Source: Gracilaria domingensis
Taxonomy: Eukaryota; Rhodophyta; Florideophyceae; Gracilariales; Gracilariaceae
Length of the DNA: 38,914 nucleotides
NCBI GenBank assembly: GCA_022539475.1
Contig: VCMS01000501.1
Coordinates: 1-38,914 of the forward strand
Direction: 5' to 3'
Position numbers and translations under genes: made by a program. This document shows, in pieces, positions 8,426 to 18,248 of the stretch; position 1 is the stretch's first letter; every line of letters begins with the position of its first letter. The notes beneath the pieces are model-generated. The model was given only the letters and a program-made list of their open reading frames with translations, did not search any database and was not told the DNA's origin.

Positions 8426-10624
8426 ATGAGCTCGAACGTCCCACACGGAGATCAAGGAGAACGGCAGGTCGCAGAAGACAATGCTGAGTCCACTTTGGCC
8501 GCCCCTCGCGCCGCTTCGGACCATGCCTCGGTAGGCCGCCGGAGCACCCGAAGTACCGCGACGGCCTACGTGACCCCCTCAGAAGAGCCCGAACGGGTAA
8601 TCCGTGAAGGCAACTTGCAAACCAAATCGGACCGAAGGAAGAAAGAGAGGAGTAAGAACTCCGGGCCCCCTTTGAGAACTGAGATTGTACCACCTGGGAC
8701 GGCGGCACTCCCGCCTATACCTCAGACCGGACGGAGACCACCCCACGAACTATGGGCCGAAATAGCCCCGTACGCCCTGGAGGGACTTCGCACGGAGATC
8801 GAGGTTCATGTACCCATGGCGGTCGAATTATATCTCAAGGACCGTATCCCGGAATTGATGCGTCGTGACATCACACCGATCATACACCGCATCGTGAACG
8901 ATGCGCTGGGATCCAGACGTACCGAAAGCGGAATGCAAGAGAATCTGAGTAACACCTTGGCCGCTTTGGTAGCTAAGCTACCACCCCAACCCCCAAAGTT
9001 TGACACTGACCAAACGGACAACGCACCTAGTCGCGGTGAGAGACAGGGACCGGAAATGGAGAAGGATCCGCAGAGGGATCCGACCGGTGTCTATCTCCCA
9101 CCAGTACCCCCTCAGGGTGACCCGGACGGAAGCTCGAGCGATTCCTCCGACGACGGGAGGAATCACCGCAAACGAGGCGGTAAACCGGGCAAGCATTCCG
9201 ATTCGGACAGTTCCGTACGTAGACGGAAGAATCGTCGCCGCCGCAGAGGGCGACGACATTCAGATACTGACTCCGCGTCCTCGCGCTCATCATCAGAGGA
9301 TGAGCAGACCGACTCGGATGACTCTGGGGACTCTCAAAGCCCCCGAAGAAAACGCAAGTCCGAACGGCGACGTTCCCGATCGGACAAGTTGACGCTTAAG
9401 CGCCTCCGACCTCTGAACGTCAAGTTCACCAAGGTTGTGGACTACCGTACGTACCGGCTCATTCGGCGCAGCCATAAGTACGACTCGAAGGTAGCACGCA
9501 AGATCGCGCGCTATCAAAAGAAATTGAACGTCCAGATGAAAGGACATTCATTTTCCGGAACGGATCCCATCTCCGTTCTCAATTTCTTGCAGCGGTTCAA
9601 AACCGCTTGCAACCATAACGGACTGACAGAAGGAGCGGCACTGTGGTGCTTCCAGTTCTACCTAACCGGGCCCGCACACGCTCTGGTCCAATCCCGCCTC
9701 ATCGGTGAGTCGGGAGCGGTCGACAGGCCTCGCGATGAAGCGCTCCATACGTACGAAGAGGTGGTAAATTTCTTACTGACCACCTACGCCACGGATGAAG
9801 TCATCGCCACGGCGTCCGCAGAGGTGACGTTTTACACCCAGTCGTCAGGGATGTCCGAAACGGAATTCGCCCAGAAGCTCTGCACGAAAGCCCTCCGCTG
9901 TGGTAACGTATACACCGATCGGGACTTGAAGGGCTTATTTGTCGAAGGACTTTTGCCCGCCATACGGTCAAAGGTGCGGAATCACCTCACCACCCATCCC
10001 AGTATCGGATACGACGCGCTCGCCCGTTATGCGGAATCGTACGGCGATACTCACCGCGCCTCACGCCGCCAGTCCGTTCGGGTGGACACGCAGACTACGT
10101 CTGCTCGGCCTCGTGCCACTCGTACGATAAGGAAGGTGCACCAGGTCGAGTCCTCCTCGGCCTCGACGTATTCCCTGTCGGACGACGACGGCGAAGATGT
10201 CCTCATCGTTTCCCAGGGGTCTTCCATGCCGTCACCACCCACCACACCAAGTGCAACCACCCCAGCGACTTCCGCACGGTCATTCCCCAGTACGCCCGGC
10301 CAAAGATCGAGCAACCCCCCTGGCGCGGCGTCAAGGGACCGTCCGTGCAGGATTTGCCTCTCGCGAGAGCCGAACTGCTGTCAACTTCTCCCACCGGACG
10401 TTAAAGCTAAACTCCTCGCAATCCGCGAGCAAAACTACCAACGCCGGCGCGACGAAGGGTACTACGGCACCGGCATATCCACACGGAGAAACACGCCACC
10501 GCCATCCAATATCGGTTTCCGTAATATTGGCCCGACTCGTACCTCTTACGCCCAGCCTCGGCAGGCAGCCATGCTGGTGGAAGAGACCGTTTCGGAACAG
10601 GAAAACGAGCCGGAGGATGCGTAG
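8426..10624 (+). CDS. Gag polyprotein of chromovirus
   Basis: A 732-codon frame starting at ATG 75 bases after the LTR. It would form the particle that packages the element's RNA. A long disordered N-terminal half includes a run rich in Arg, Ser and acidic residues (about 255-322, e.g. RRRKNRRRRRGRR). A retrotransposon capsid domain spans about residues 378-545 (ISVLNFLQRFKTACN, then a YEEVVNFLLTTYAT-type stretch). A Cys-containing patch near residue 641 (CRICLSREPNCC) does not fit the CCHC knuckle, so no canonical knuckle is present. The Arg-rich run may bind RNA instead (inference). The stop lies 17 bases before the pol ATG. Confidence 0.9.
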   Translation: MSSNVPHGDQGERQVAEDNAESTLAAPRAASDHASVGRRSTRSTATAYVTPSEEPERVIREGNLQTKSDRRKKERSKNSGPPLRTEIVPPGTAALPPIPQTGRRPPHELWAEIAPYALEGLRTEIEVHVPMAVELYLKDRIPELMRRDITPIIHRIVNDALGSRRTESGMQENLSNTLAALVAKLPPQPPKFDTDQTDNAPSRGERQGPEMEKDPQRDPTGVYLPPVPPQGDPDGSSSDSSDDGRNHRKRGGKPGKHSDSDSSVRRRKNRRRRRGRRHSDTDSASSRSSSEDEQTDSDDSGDSQSPRRKRKSERRRSRSDKLTLKRLRPLNVKFTKVVDYRTYRLIRRSHKYDSKVARKIARYQKKLNVQMKGHSFSGTDPISVLNFLQRFKTACNHNGLTEGAALWCFQFYLTGPAHALVQSRLIGESGAVDRPRDEALHTYEEVVNFLLTTYATDEVIATASAEVTFYTQSSGMSETEFAQKLCTKALRCGNVYTDRDLKGLFVEGLLPAIRSKVRNHLTTHPSIGYDALARYAESYGDTHRASRRQSVRVDTQTTSARPRATRTIRKVHQVESSSASTYSLSDDDGEDVLIVSQGSSMPSPPTTPSATTPATSARSFPSTPGQRSSNPPGAASRDRPCRICLSREPNCCQLLPPDVKAKLLAIREQNYQRRRDEGYYGTGISTRRNTPPPSNIGFRNIGPTRTSYAQPRQAAMLVEETVSEQENEPEDA

Positions 10625-10641
10625 GGGCGTCGTCTCCTCCG

Positions 10642-13600
10642 ATGCCGGATAGCCTCGCCACACCGGGCGACAAGCCCAAACCAACCAGTGCGGACAGAAC
10701 AGAACTGACTCTCGACACCCCAGAACGTATGGACGACACTGTTTTATTCGCGAGTGCAAATTACAAAGTTCACCTTTCCGTGGGCCTCACATCTACCCTA
10801 ATGTATCCGCTCACGGGTGTTCTAGATACCGGAGCCGGTCCTTGTCTGATCCACGAGCGGCACCTTCCACCGCGATGGCAATCTCGTCTCCGAACGGACG
10901 TAAAGCCACGCATTACGGACGCTTCACGCAACCGTATGGAGGTCGTGGGTGTTCTCCCGCTTGCTGTCCGCATTGGAGACCTTCACGTACGAGTACAATT
11001 CCTTGTGGTATCGAACCTCGCCACAAGCGTCCTACTCGGCACGTCCTTTATCGATCGATACGTATTGGGAATCTTACCCCCAAAACGGACGATCCTCCTG
11101 CGCCATTCACGGCCTGTCTCGATATTGTCCCACGCGTACGGTCCCCACACGCCCACGTCCGTACGGAAATACCCAGTCCAACCGGAGCGGAATGTGCCCT
11201 CTAACAAGATACACGTCGCCCGACCTGTTACGTTACCCCCCATGTCCGAAACCAGGGTACAAGTAACAACCAAGGCGTCCGGTCTGGTATTTCTACAATC
11301 ACACCACCGCACGGGCAGTTCGTTAGAGCTAACACTGCTCGCGAACGGCGTCATGGATCTACGTCCGGACGTTCCCTTCTTCGTTCAAGTTGCTAACGTC
11401 TCGGACCGACCGGTGCACCTCCACAAACGTACCGTCATCGGTCTCGCCCTCCCGTCCCCTATAGCACTAATCACCCCCCTTCACCCAGCTAGGCCGCGGA
11501 GCGACGACTCTCAGGAGGGGGAGGATACCGCTTTAGAAGATACCGCTTTGGACCAACCTCCACGGCGTTCTGACCAGCCCGATTGGCCCCAACGCGTTCA
11601 AATCAGCCCCGAGTATGAGAAAGAACGCGACACAGTCATTGAACTCCTCCGACCGTTCAAGGACATGTGGGATGGCCATTTAGGCAAGATCTCCGCCGCA
11701 AAGCATCGGATACAGCTGGAACCCGGCACCAAGCCGATATTCCAGATGCCTTACCGTGCAGGACCCGCCCGACGGGAACTTGAACGTAAGGAGATAACCC
11801 AACAGCTGGCAGCAGGGGTGATAGAACCATCGTCCGCAGAATGGGCCAGTCCGGTCGTCTTTGCACAGAAGAAAGATGGAAGCCTACGTTTTTGCGTCGA
11901 CTACCGCCGTTTAAATGCCGTGACCGTACGGGATACATACCCTCTGCCAAGAATGGACGAGTGCATAGACTCGTTAGGAGACGCACGGATATTCTCCACA
12001 CTGGACGCCAATAGGGGATACTGGCAGACCGAAGTGGACGAAGCCGACCGGGACAAGACAGCCTTCACGTCCCACATGGGCCTCTACCGCTACGTACGGA
12101 TGCCTTTTGGACTCAAGAACGCCCCGGCTACGTTCCAGAGGGCTCTGGACATCATCCTATCACGTGTTAAGTGGCAGTACGCACTGGTTTACCTGGATGA
12201 CGTGATCATCTACTCCAGAACGATAGAAGAACACTACGAACACGTACGGACAATCCTCGACATGCTACGTTCCGCAGGAATTACCCTACGACTGAACAAA
12301 TGTCATTTCTTTAGTGGAACGGTCGACTACCTCGGCCATATCATCCGTCCGGGCAAGCTACAGGTGTCTACGAAGACGCAGGAGGCCATCAAGCAGGCGA
12401 AGCCGCCCACTACGCAAACGGAACTCCGCTCGTTCCTGGGTCTTTGCAACGTCTTCCGCCGGTTCGTACAGAACTTCGCACGGATAGCGGCTCCCCTGAA
12501 TCAGAAACTGGAAAAGGGGCAGCCTACTAGCTTCGAAACCCTGACCAATACGGAATACGAGACATTCGACGAACTTCGCCAACGCCTGGTACGGCCCCCG
12601 ATACTGGCTATCCCGAAACAAGGATATCCATACGTACTGGACACCGACGCGTGTGACCGTCAGGTTGGCTGTGCCCTCCTCCAGAGGCAACCCGATGGGG
12701 ACCTTCTCCCAATCGGATACTGGAGCCGCTCGCTAACCAAGACCGAGCGAAAGTATTCAACGACCGAACGGGAATGCCTCGCTGTAGTATGGGCTATCCT
12801 GCACCTCCGACCGTATTTGGAAGGACAGAAGTTCACTGTTCGCACGGATCACCACTCGTTGAGGTGGATACTGAACCTAGCGGACGCCTCAGGGCGACTC
12901 ACACGGTGGCGCCTACGCCTGATGGAGTACGACTTCGACGTCATTCACCGACCGGGTATCAAACACCGAGCGGCAGATGCACTCTCACGAATCCAAACGG
13001 ACGGAGAGGACACTTCACCGCTAGACGACGAGGTCCCCTGTTTCCTCATCGACGACCGTCCGGACGACGGCCTCGTTATAGCCAACATCACCGTAGACGG
13101 ACAAGAATATACGAACGTCTGCATAGATTGGCCAAGACCCGAACGGGAATCACCAGGAATACCGGAAGTGCTGGCACTGCCCACGGAAGAAACCGAAATC
13201 GTACCCATCACGCTCGAGGAACTCGTACGAGCTCAGGCGCAGGACCCTTTCTGCCAATCCGTACGGAGAGATGTCGGCAACGGGGTTACCTTGTTCGATG
13301 TCGACCGAAACGGAGTACTCATACGACGCTCACGCTTGGACGGCGCCCTACAGAAGGTGGTCCCCGAGTCCCTGCAGGCACGCGTTCTTTACCTGGCGCA
13401 CTATCCCCGCTTGGTCGGACACCCTGGTGCCACCAGAATGTACGAAACACTACGGAGGGACTTCTATTGGCCCCACATGGCCAACGACGTCTTCCAGACC
13501 GTACGGGATTGTCGGTCATGCCCAGCCGTCAAAGGAACCCGTTATCGGTCCCAGAAGCTGCTGAAGCTCTTCCCAGCAGCTGGTCCGCTCGAGTTTATTG

Positions 13601-14829
13601 CCATGGACATAGTGGGACCCTTTACCAGATCCCTTAACGGATTCCAGTATATCCTGGTAATGACCGATCGGTTTAGCAAGCTCTCGCGAGCCATACCGCT
13701 GCGGTCAACCACCGCCCCAGTGGTAGCCAAAAAGTTCTTGGAACATTGGGTTTACCCGTACGGCATCCCGAACTGCCTACTAACCGACAACGGACCGCAG
13801 TTCACGTCGAAGTTTTTCAAGGCCGTCTGCTCCGCACTGGGCACGAAGCACGTTTCGACCACTGCGTATCACCCCCAGACAAACGGGCAGGCCGAACGGT
13901 TCAACAAGACGCTGGTGGAGCGCCTCCGCCACTACGTAGCAGACCACCAAAGGACGTGGCACGCATATGTCCAACCCCTTACGTACGGATATAACCTCCA
14001 GGTCCATAGGTCGATCGGAACCACCCCGTTCGCGGTCGCACTAACGAGGACACCCCCCAGCGTCCTCATCGACGAACCCAGTACGTCCTTGGACCCTGCA
14101 ACACCGACTCAGCCGTCCGCAGCCCAGTTGAAGCGATACACACTCAAACTCCTACAGGCGACGCTTCAGACCGCGCGGACAAAGCTGACACGCGCACAGC
14201 AGCGCTACAAGGACGACTTCGATAGGACCGTCCGGTTTCGCCCTACGTTCGCGGAAGGCGAGGAAGTGTACATTGACCGACCCAATTACAAAAGCACGGA
14301 AGAGGACCTAACGGAACAGGAACGAACTCTTCGGAAACTACTGCCGAAGACCACCGGTCCGTTCAAGGTCAAAGCCACAACGGACACTACCGTTACTCTC
14401 GATGAAAACGGTATCGAACACACCGTCTCCATTGATCGCGTCACACGCGCCCCGTCCGCACGGCCTACGAGTAGCCCCGTTACCACCGAACGTACACGGG
14501 AGGAACCCGTCGCTGACCCGGAAGGACCATTCGCGGACGACGTCGTCGACCGCGACGATTTACCGCCACCCGATACGGTTCCTTGCGTCGTGGAACGCGT
14601 CGTAGCGCACCGCGATAGGCCGGACGGAGTCCAATACCGCGTACGCTGGTACGGCTACACCGCCGAATCCGACACCTACGAACCCCCTTCCAACATCCCG
14701 CAGCACTTTGTCGCACGATACTGGCGTCGCCGAAGTCGTACGACATCGGCAACACCCTTAAGGAGGGGGAGAGAAGCAGACGGAAGTCCGTCGGCCGGAC
14801 AAAACGCCACCTACTCCCCAAGCACGTGA
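10642..14829 (+). CDS. Pol polyprotein of Ty3/gypsy chromovirus
   Basis: An intact 1395-codon frame. An aspartic protease has DTGA at D62 and LLGTSF downstream. The reverse transcriptase has YLDD at residues 517-520. RNase H follows (VLDTDACDRQVG, then TDHHSLRW). The integrase has an HHCC-type finger (VGHPGATR..., CRSC) and a catalytic triad D989, D1049 (TDNGPQF) and E1085 (NGQAERFNK), i.e. a 35-residue D-E spacing. A chromodomain at about 1314-1363 (VQYRVRWYGYTAESDTYEPP) marks the chromovirus lineage, in which it guides integration to chromatin. This frame is already open from 10525, overlapping the end of gag in the -1 frame, so expression may use a frameshift or re-start at ATG 10642. All catalytic residues are present. 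Confidence 0.97.
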   Translation: MPDSLATPGDKPKPTSADRTELTLDTPERMDDTVLFASANYKVHLSVGLTSTLMYPLTGVLDTGAGPCLIHERHLPPRWQSRLRTDVKPRITDASRNRMEVVGVLPLAVRIGDLHVRVQFLVVSNLATSVLLGTSFIDRYVLGILPPKRTILLRHSRPVSILSHAYGPHTPTSVRKYPVQPERNVPSNKIHVARPVTLPPMSETRVQVTTKASGLVFLQSHHRTGSSLELTLLANGVMDLRPDVPFFVQVANVSDRPVHLHKRTVIGLALPSPIALITPLHPARPRSDDSQEGEDTALEDTALDQPPRRSDQPDWPQRVQISPEYEKERDTVIELLRPFKDMWDGHLGKISAAKHRIQLEPGTKPIFQMPYRAGPARRELERKEITQQLAAGVIEPSSAEWASPVVFAQKKDGSLRFCVDYRRLNAVTVRDTYPLPRMDECIDSLGDARIFSTLDANRGYWQTEVDEADRDKTAFTSHMGLYRYVRMPFGLKNAPATFQRALDIILSRVKWQYALVYLDDVIIYSRTIEEHYEHVRTILDMLRSAGITLRLNKCHFFSGTVDYLGHIIRPGKLQVSTKTQEAIKQAKPPTTQTELRSFLGLCNVFRRFVQNFARIAAPLNQKLEKGQPTSFETLTNTEYETFDELRQRLVRPPILAIPKQGYPYVLDTDACDRQVGCALLQRQPDGDLLPIGYWSRSLTKTERKYSTTERECLAVVWAILHLRPYLEGQKFTVRTDHHSLRWILNLADASGRLTRWRLRLMEYDFDVIHRPGIKHRAADALSRIQTDGEDTSPLDDEVPCFLIDDRPDDGLVIANITVDGQEYTNVCIDWPRPERESPGIPEVLALPTEETEIVPITLEELVRAQAQDPFCQSVRRDVGNGVTLFDVDRNGVLIRRSRLDGALQKVVPESLQARVLYLAHYPRLVGHPGATRMYETLRRDFYWPHMANDVFQTVRDCRSCPAVKGTRYRSQKLLKLFPAAGPLEFIAMDIVGPFTRSLNGFQYILVMTDRFSKLSRAIPLRSTTAPVVAKKFLEHWVYPYGIPNCLLTDNGPQFTSKFFKAVCSALGTKHVSTTAYHPQTNGQAERFNKTLVERLRHYVADHQRTWHAYVQPLTYGYNLQVHRSIGTTPFAVALTRTPPSVLIDEPSTSLDPATPTQPSAAQLKRYTLKLLQATLQTARTKLTRAQQRYKDDFDRTVRFRPTFAEGEEVYIDRPNYKSTEEDLTEQERTLRKLLPKTTGPFKVKATTDTTVTLDENGIEHTVSIDRVTRAPSARPTSSPVTTERTREEPVADPEGPFADDVVDRDDLPPPDTVPCVVERVVAHRDRPDGVQYRVRWYGYTAESDTYEPPSNIPQHFVARYWRRRSRTTSATPLRRGREADGSPSAGQNATYSPST
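14759..14770 (+). promoter_or_regulatory. Internal polypurine-tract-like motif
   Basis: TAAGGAGGGGGA inside the 3' end of pol is identical to the 12 bases at 18249-18260 next to the 3' LTR. It could be a central polypurine tract used as an extra plus-strand primer, or the former tract left when the antisense segment was gained. Both are inferences. Confidence 0.55.
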
Positions 14830-15054
14830 CGGGCTCCAACCGACACGGATACGACCACTGACGCGCGACGGTTGGCCGGATATTCGCCCTAACCGTACGC
14901 TCATTGGCTCACCCCCTTTATTTTTCGATCTAGTGAAACGCCGCCTTTTCCGATATCGGCACTTTACGTCAACGGATTCAACCTGACGTACGCAAAGGAA
15001 GAATGCACACAACAACACAAGTTTACTCAAGGACACGCACGACATTGGAACCGT
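14830..15054. other. Spacer between pol and the convergent antisense gene
   Basis: About 225 bases between two convergent stop codons. No frame of note; it probably holds the 3' end signals of the antisense transcript. Confidence 0.4.
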
Positions 15055-16848
15055 CTACGCACCACCCGGTCCCTTCTTCTGGATACTCTTCACTGCCGGC
15101 AACGTCTTGGATACGCCACGACCACGGCCACGCGTACCACCACGACCACGCCCCCCACGAGGTGTCGGAATGCCCGAACGGTAGGCCGACGCCGAGCCCC
15201 CTCGGGAACTGACCGGCTGGAACGGACTTGAAGTACCCGGCCAAGGAGCGTTGGCCACCACGACCCTCACGGATGACTGCGGCTGACTAGGCGCGCTCGC
15301 CGCCGGAACGTCACTGGCAACCACGCCTGACGCACCCGCACCGGTACCTGGCGTCACCGGAGCAGGAGCGCTAGGAGCTTCCACACCGGACGCAACTTCC
15401 GCCATTGGGGTATCCCCGGGCTCCACGTCGTCACCAACTGCTACAGCACCGCCACCGGACGCTTGAGCGCCACCGTCCCCCGTCGCAGCGACACCTTCCG
15501 TACCGGCGACAGCCTCACCACCGTCTCCCCCAGCTCCTTCCGGACTCACCGGAGGTGCTGGAGGGTTCAGAGTGACCCCGTCAAACATGGACGCACGCGC
15601 CCGTCTCAGGTTCTGAACGATCTGGTTGACCTGATTCTCCACCGTGGCCTGGTCGTGCAACCCTTGATAGGACTCACCGACCAACTCGTCCAACGTCGGA
15701 GCCTGCGTCTCCATAACCTGTCCGTCCGGCGCAGTACCCTCCCCGAAACCGGCCAGCATACCCTGCTCGTACGAACCGAGAACGCGCAGGCTGTGTTCGC
15801 GAAGGTAACCGAGTAGGTCCAACATGCCCTGAGCCTGCTCACGCAGGCACGCTTCGGAGTTCGCCGCGCGACGCACCCAAGTACGCGCAGCCGTCAGGGC
15901 GCCCGGCACGTCAGTCGGCTCCGGAATCCCACGCGGAACGCATACAGCCCGCAAGGCGTTGAGCAACGTCTGGAGGCGCTCGCCAGAGACTTCGACACCC
16001 ATTGCGTCCAATTGGCGGCCTGGAAGCCCGACCTGGACCTCTCGCTCCGTACGCACAGGTACCTCCACGATCTCCGGATCAGGCTCCGGCTCGGCCGCAG
16101 AGGATAACTGAGGCAGACCGGCTTGGACCCCGCTCTCACGCCTCGGCACTGGAGGAGCGGCTTCGAAGTCTTCTTCTATGTACCCATGCGGGAAGTAGTT
16201 CGGCCTATCCGCGAATGGCCAAGGCGGAAGCTGTCCCGTTGGCAATAGCACTCGGTCGATCGGCAACGCGCCCGTACCGGATGCGGGCATAGTAGGGAAC
16301 GAGTCCTCAAAGTAATCGTACCAGAGGAACCCCGGCGTCTGCGACCAGTCCGTCTCCAAAGAGTACTGAAGGAGCTTCTCACCGACCGCAGGGGGGTAAG
16401 AGGTCCCCCGCAGGATGTTCTGCAACCCCATTTCGGCCAAGATGCATACCAATTTGTACGGGAGAGGGAACAACCGTCCGTACTGCGGCGAATCGTCCGT
16501 GTTGTACAGGCGCTGATCGCCCGCACGGGTGAAGACTTCCACACCGTCGCTGGCCGCCTGGAGGAACGCCATGAAAGCGAAAACTGCCCACTCGGCGTAC
16601 AGGATCTGCAAGACCGCACGGCTCAACGCTCCTTGGAATAGCAGTTCCCGCGAATGGTATGCCACCACGGACGGCGTCGGTACGGAAAGGTTGCGTTCGA
16701 CCTCCACAGACTTCCACGCCTCGGTCATACCGTAGTATACCGTCGTACGGTCGTTCTTCGCGACGTCGAAGTACTCGACGTTGTGCCAGGAGTAGAAGAA
16801 ACGGTGTGAACCCCGGATGCGGGCTTCCGTCGCGGCGTTGCTCCCCAA
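15055..16848 (-). CDS. Antisense accessory ORF, RGG-rich C-terminal part
   Basis: A minus-strand frame of nearly 600 codons inside the chromovirus, opposite in direction to gag-pol. It has no ATG at its upstream end, which is a TTG at 16848. It joins the preceding antisense frame (16725-17393) by a -1 change at a run of four C (16843-16846), so both parts probably made one protein of about 780 residues. The first ~200 residues look globular (aromatic-rich, e.g. WHNVEYFDVAK, FLWYDYFEDSFP). The middle is helical and acidic, then Ala/Gly-rich. The last ~50 residues carry an RGG-type tail (PRGGRGRGGTRGRGRG), typical of RNA-binding proteins. No known family was recognised. The use of CG-rich, TACG-rich codons matches gag and pol, suggesting long residence in the element. 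Confidence 0.7.
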   Translation of the reverse strand: MGSNAATEARIRGSHRFFYSWHNVEYFDVAKNDRTTVYYGMTEAWKSVEVERNLSVPTPSVVAYHSRELLFQGALSRAVLQILYAEWAVFAFMAFLQAASDGVEVFTRAGDQRLYNTDDSPQYGRLFPLPYKLVCILAEMGLQNILRGTSYPPAVGEKLLQYSLETDWSQTPGFLWYDYFEDSFPTMPASGTGALPIDRVLLPTGQLPPWPFADRPNYFPHGYIEEDFEAAPPVPRRESGVQAGLPQLSSAAEPEPDPEIVEVPVRTEREVQVGLPGRQLDAMGVEVSGERLQTLLNALRAVCVPRGIPEPTDVPGALTAARTWVRRAANSEACLREQAQGMLDLLGYLREHSLRVLGSYEQGMLAGFGEGTAPDGQVMETQAPTLDELVGESYQGLHDQATVENQVNQIVQNLRRARASMFDGVTLNPPAPPVSPEGAGGDGGEAVAGTEGVAATGDGGAQASGGGAVAVGDDVEPGDTPMAEVASGVEAPSAPAPVTPGTGAGASGVVASDVPAASAPSQPQSSVRVVVANAPWPGTSSPFQPVSSRGGSASAYRSGIPTPRGGRGRGGTRGRGRGVSKTLPAVKSIQKKGPGGA

Positions 16849-17393
16849 TGCTCGCGGTCTAACCAGTACAGCTGGTCGTACGGCGGTTCGAACATCACCA
16901 ACGCGAGAGGGTTACCGTTTTCGGGCGGAAAGTTCGCGTCGGAATTGAGCCGGTGCATCAGGCTCTGAAGTCGGCGTTGATACTCGCGCTCCTCGGGGCA
17001 CCTTAAGTACGGCATATCGGCTATCCCGAACGTCCTTTCGTCCGCACGACCGACGATTCCAGGAAGGTGATTCCAACGTGCCTGCCAAGCTTCCATTCGC
17101 GTACGCTTTGGGTTACGGCTCGCCACCTCACGTAATGGGAGCGAGACCGGAATGGCTGCGAAGCGACGCGCATCGAAGTACTCCGCATTGTCCTGAATGT
17201 ACTCGTTGACCGTGATCGGAACCTGCTTCGACCGACGCGGGGCCTGGCTCGTACGACGACTACGATGGTCGAAGTGCTGACCAGGAAGCGGCATAGACCG
17301 AAACGGACCGCCGCCACCGGACACACTCGGTTGATTCGGATTACTCGCCATCGCAGACGGCGAGGCGGACGACTGGCTTGATTGCGAACCCAT
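16725..17393 (-). CDS. Antisense accessory ORF, N-terminal part
   Basis: A minus-strand frame starting at ATG 17393 (an upstream TTG at 17402 is not credible). The first ~60 residues are Ser/Pro/Gly-rich with a basic stretch (RSRRTSQAPRRSK). A globular-looking part follows (VNEYIQDNAEYFDARRFAAI, then a Trp-rich segment). The last ~40 codons, past the C4 run at 16843-16846, read as low-complexity Ser/Thr/Arg and look like out-of-frame tail, while the next frame continues with ordinary protein composition. Hence the two frames are likely one gene with a frameshift: mutation, sequence error or programmed slippage. No family was recognised. Confidence 0.65.
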   Translation of the reverse strand: MGSQSSQSSASPSAMASNPNQPSVSGGGGPFRSMPLPGQHFDHRSRRTSQAPRRSKQVPITVNEYIQDNAEYFDARRFAAIPVSLPLREVASRNPKRTRMEAWQARWNHLPGIVGRADERTFGIADMPYLRCPEEREYQRRLQSLMHRLNSDANFPPENGNPLALVMFEPPYDQLYWLDREHWGATPRRKPASGVHTVSSTPGTTSSTSTSRRTTVRRYTTV

Positions 17394-18248
17394 CGGGGGC
17401 AACGGATGACGGGTGGAAGGGAGCTCTTATAGCCGCGAGGTACGACACGGAGATGCACGGGCTAAGACGGACGGCGTTCGGGACCTCGCGAAAAGCGATA
17501 TCGCTCGTACCGATACGCACACCTTGAGGCCTCATACACCTCAATTTATTTCCGAGCGGGCATGATCACTGTACATCCACCCCTTTCCGTGACGGCTAAA
17601 GCCCATTCCCGCTCGGAACGCATCCGACGTGGTAGTCGCCGCGCCGCGAGCGCAGTCGCATAGTCAGTACGCGCACAACCTCGCTATCGGCCTTCGCTGC
17701 CGTCGCCACTATCGTCGGAAGGTCGCAAGGCGGGACAGTGTCCGCCGCGGCGCGCGCACCGCGCGTACCACACGGTACCGACCCGAAACGGACATGAGCG
17801 CGTCTCACCGGCCGCGAACGCGCCGTAGCGTGCGAAGGAGGAGGATTCGTGCGCCCCCGTGACCGCTCGGTTGCACACCATCGGGCGCTTCCGTCGCTTC
17901 GCGAATTGGACGCGGAAGTGTCAGTTCTGACCGCGTACCTACCACCATGGTGGTCGGTGTCTCTCATAGTCGGGCGCAGCCGCCTTCACGCGAGCTTTTC
18001 CATCGGTCGCCGCATCGGCGGTTCCATGAACGGACACGGGCCACGCGCCACCCATAGCGCCCTTGTCGCCAGCGGTCTGTTTCAGTTCTACTAGCTCCGC
18101 CGCTCCCCCACGCCACGCGTGTAATTCTCACATGGCTTCGCCCCGCCCGTGGCGGGCACTTTCTGTGAAAGAAACGATCGGTGGCTTCTTCTCAGCCGAA
18201 CGGACTTGGGCGCAGCACTGGGCTGCACTCCGAGGACGGAGTGCAATC
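17394..18248. other. Region between antisense gene start and 3' LTR
   Basis: About 850 GC-rich bases with several overlapping frames but no recognised gene. It probably holds the antisense gene's promoter near 17425. The minus-strand frame 17596-17967 is Arg/Ser-rich and has no support beyond being open. Confidence 0.4.
17425..17432 (-). promoter_or_regulatory. TATA-like box of the antisense gene
   Basis: On the minus strand GGCTATAAGAG lies about 32-39 bases upstream of ATG 17393. With the usual ~30-base distance to the start site, the leader would be only a few bases long. It is the only good TATA match just upstream. Confidence 0.4.

Noticed and set aside
8978..9547. Overlapping frames on both strands within gag
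   Set aside because: Shadows of the biased Arg/Ser codons of gag.
12774..13637. 287-codon plus-strand frame inside pol
   Set aside because: Overlaps the RNase H and integrase coding region in another frame; composition is Arg/Pro/Thr-rich, as expected for a shadow.
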